Assembly: GCA_003353825.1 (NCBI GenBank)
Contig: PIVW01000371.1
Span: forward strand, 1 to 5,955
Origin: Chloroflexota bacterium
Lineage (GTDB): Bacteria > Chloroflexota > Anaerolineae > J102
DNA: 5,955 nucleotides
Reading direction: 5' to 3'
Translations under genes and position numbers: made by a program
Notes under the pieces: model-generated
What the model was told of the DNA's origin: nothing
Databases searched by the model: none
The model's input: only the letters and a program-made list of their open reading frames with translations
Part shown: in pieces, positions 5,906 through 5,955 of the stretch
Layout of the letters: each line of letters begins with the position of its first letter
How positions within the stretch are numbered: position 1 is the first letter of the stretch

Positions 5906-5955
5906 AATTAGCGCCAGATCGAGTAGAAAGCAAAGCGAAGCCGAATGCTAGGTTC

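Noticed and set aside
5908..5955. C-terminal 15 codons of a possible upstream gene on the minus strand
   Set aside because: It is too short to distinguish from chance. A plausible stop (TAA 5910-5908) before the ribosome binding site is the only support.

Overview
The window looks like accessory or lightly decayed chromosomal DNA from a bacterium, most likely a member of the Chloroflexota (Anaerolineae/Caldilineae-like). This placement is inferred from style, not from a marker gene. The clues are a TPR tail of the large signalling-ATPase type, a secreted lipoprotein with a Pro/Glu/Thr-rich linker, a four-helix membrane protein resembling the membrane half of HAAS-type proteins, and intergenic GAGATTG-type repeats. 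No rRNA, tRNA or CRISPR array was seen.

Left part (1-791, + strand): the window opens inside a gene whose last 74 codons end at 226. I cannot assign a family; a mobile-element protein is a guess from context. It is followed by about 50 bases whose minus-strand reading starts GGGAGTGTCAGTAAAAT, which looks like an insertion-sequence end. Immediately after that, in mid-motif, begins the C-terminal 170 or so residues of a TPR protein with no start of its own. The simplest reading is a larger TPR gene cut by an insertion near position 276.

Middle (792-1260): a non-coding stretch carries a 17-bp imperfect hairpin built from GAGAGATTG repeats. Next, on the minus strand, is a broken carboxymuconolactone decarboxylase-like gene. 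It keeps a strong ribosome binding site and a readable C-terminus but has one frameshift, one nonsense codon and a probable loss of a family His.

Right part (1333-5891, all minus strand, so transcription runs right to left): a four-helix membrane protein, then a secreted or membrane-anchored HELAH zinc metallopeptidase, then a 1030-residue lipoprotein that joins two different alpha/beta hydrolases through a small central domain. All three act at or outside the membrane. The membrane protein and peptidase are close enough to be co-transcribed. The lipoprotein follows after 102 bases that contain a palindrome and a possible promoter. A peptide-degrading function at the cell surface is a reasonable inference for the peptidase and the first hydrolase domain, but it is not proven by the sequence.

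The most noteworthy items are the double-hydrolase lipoprotein, the multiply damaged decarboxylase-like pseudogene, the insertion-type junction at about 276, and the repeat hairpin at 846-903. I did not find convincing evidence of a wholly new system.
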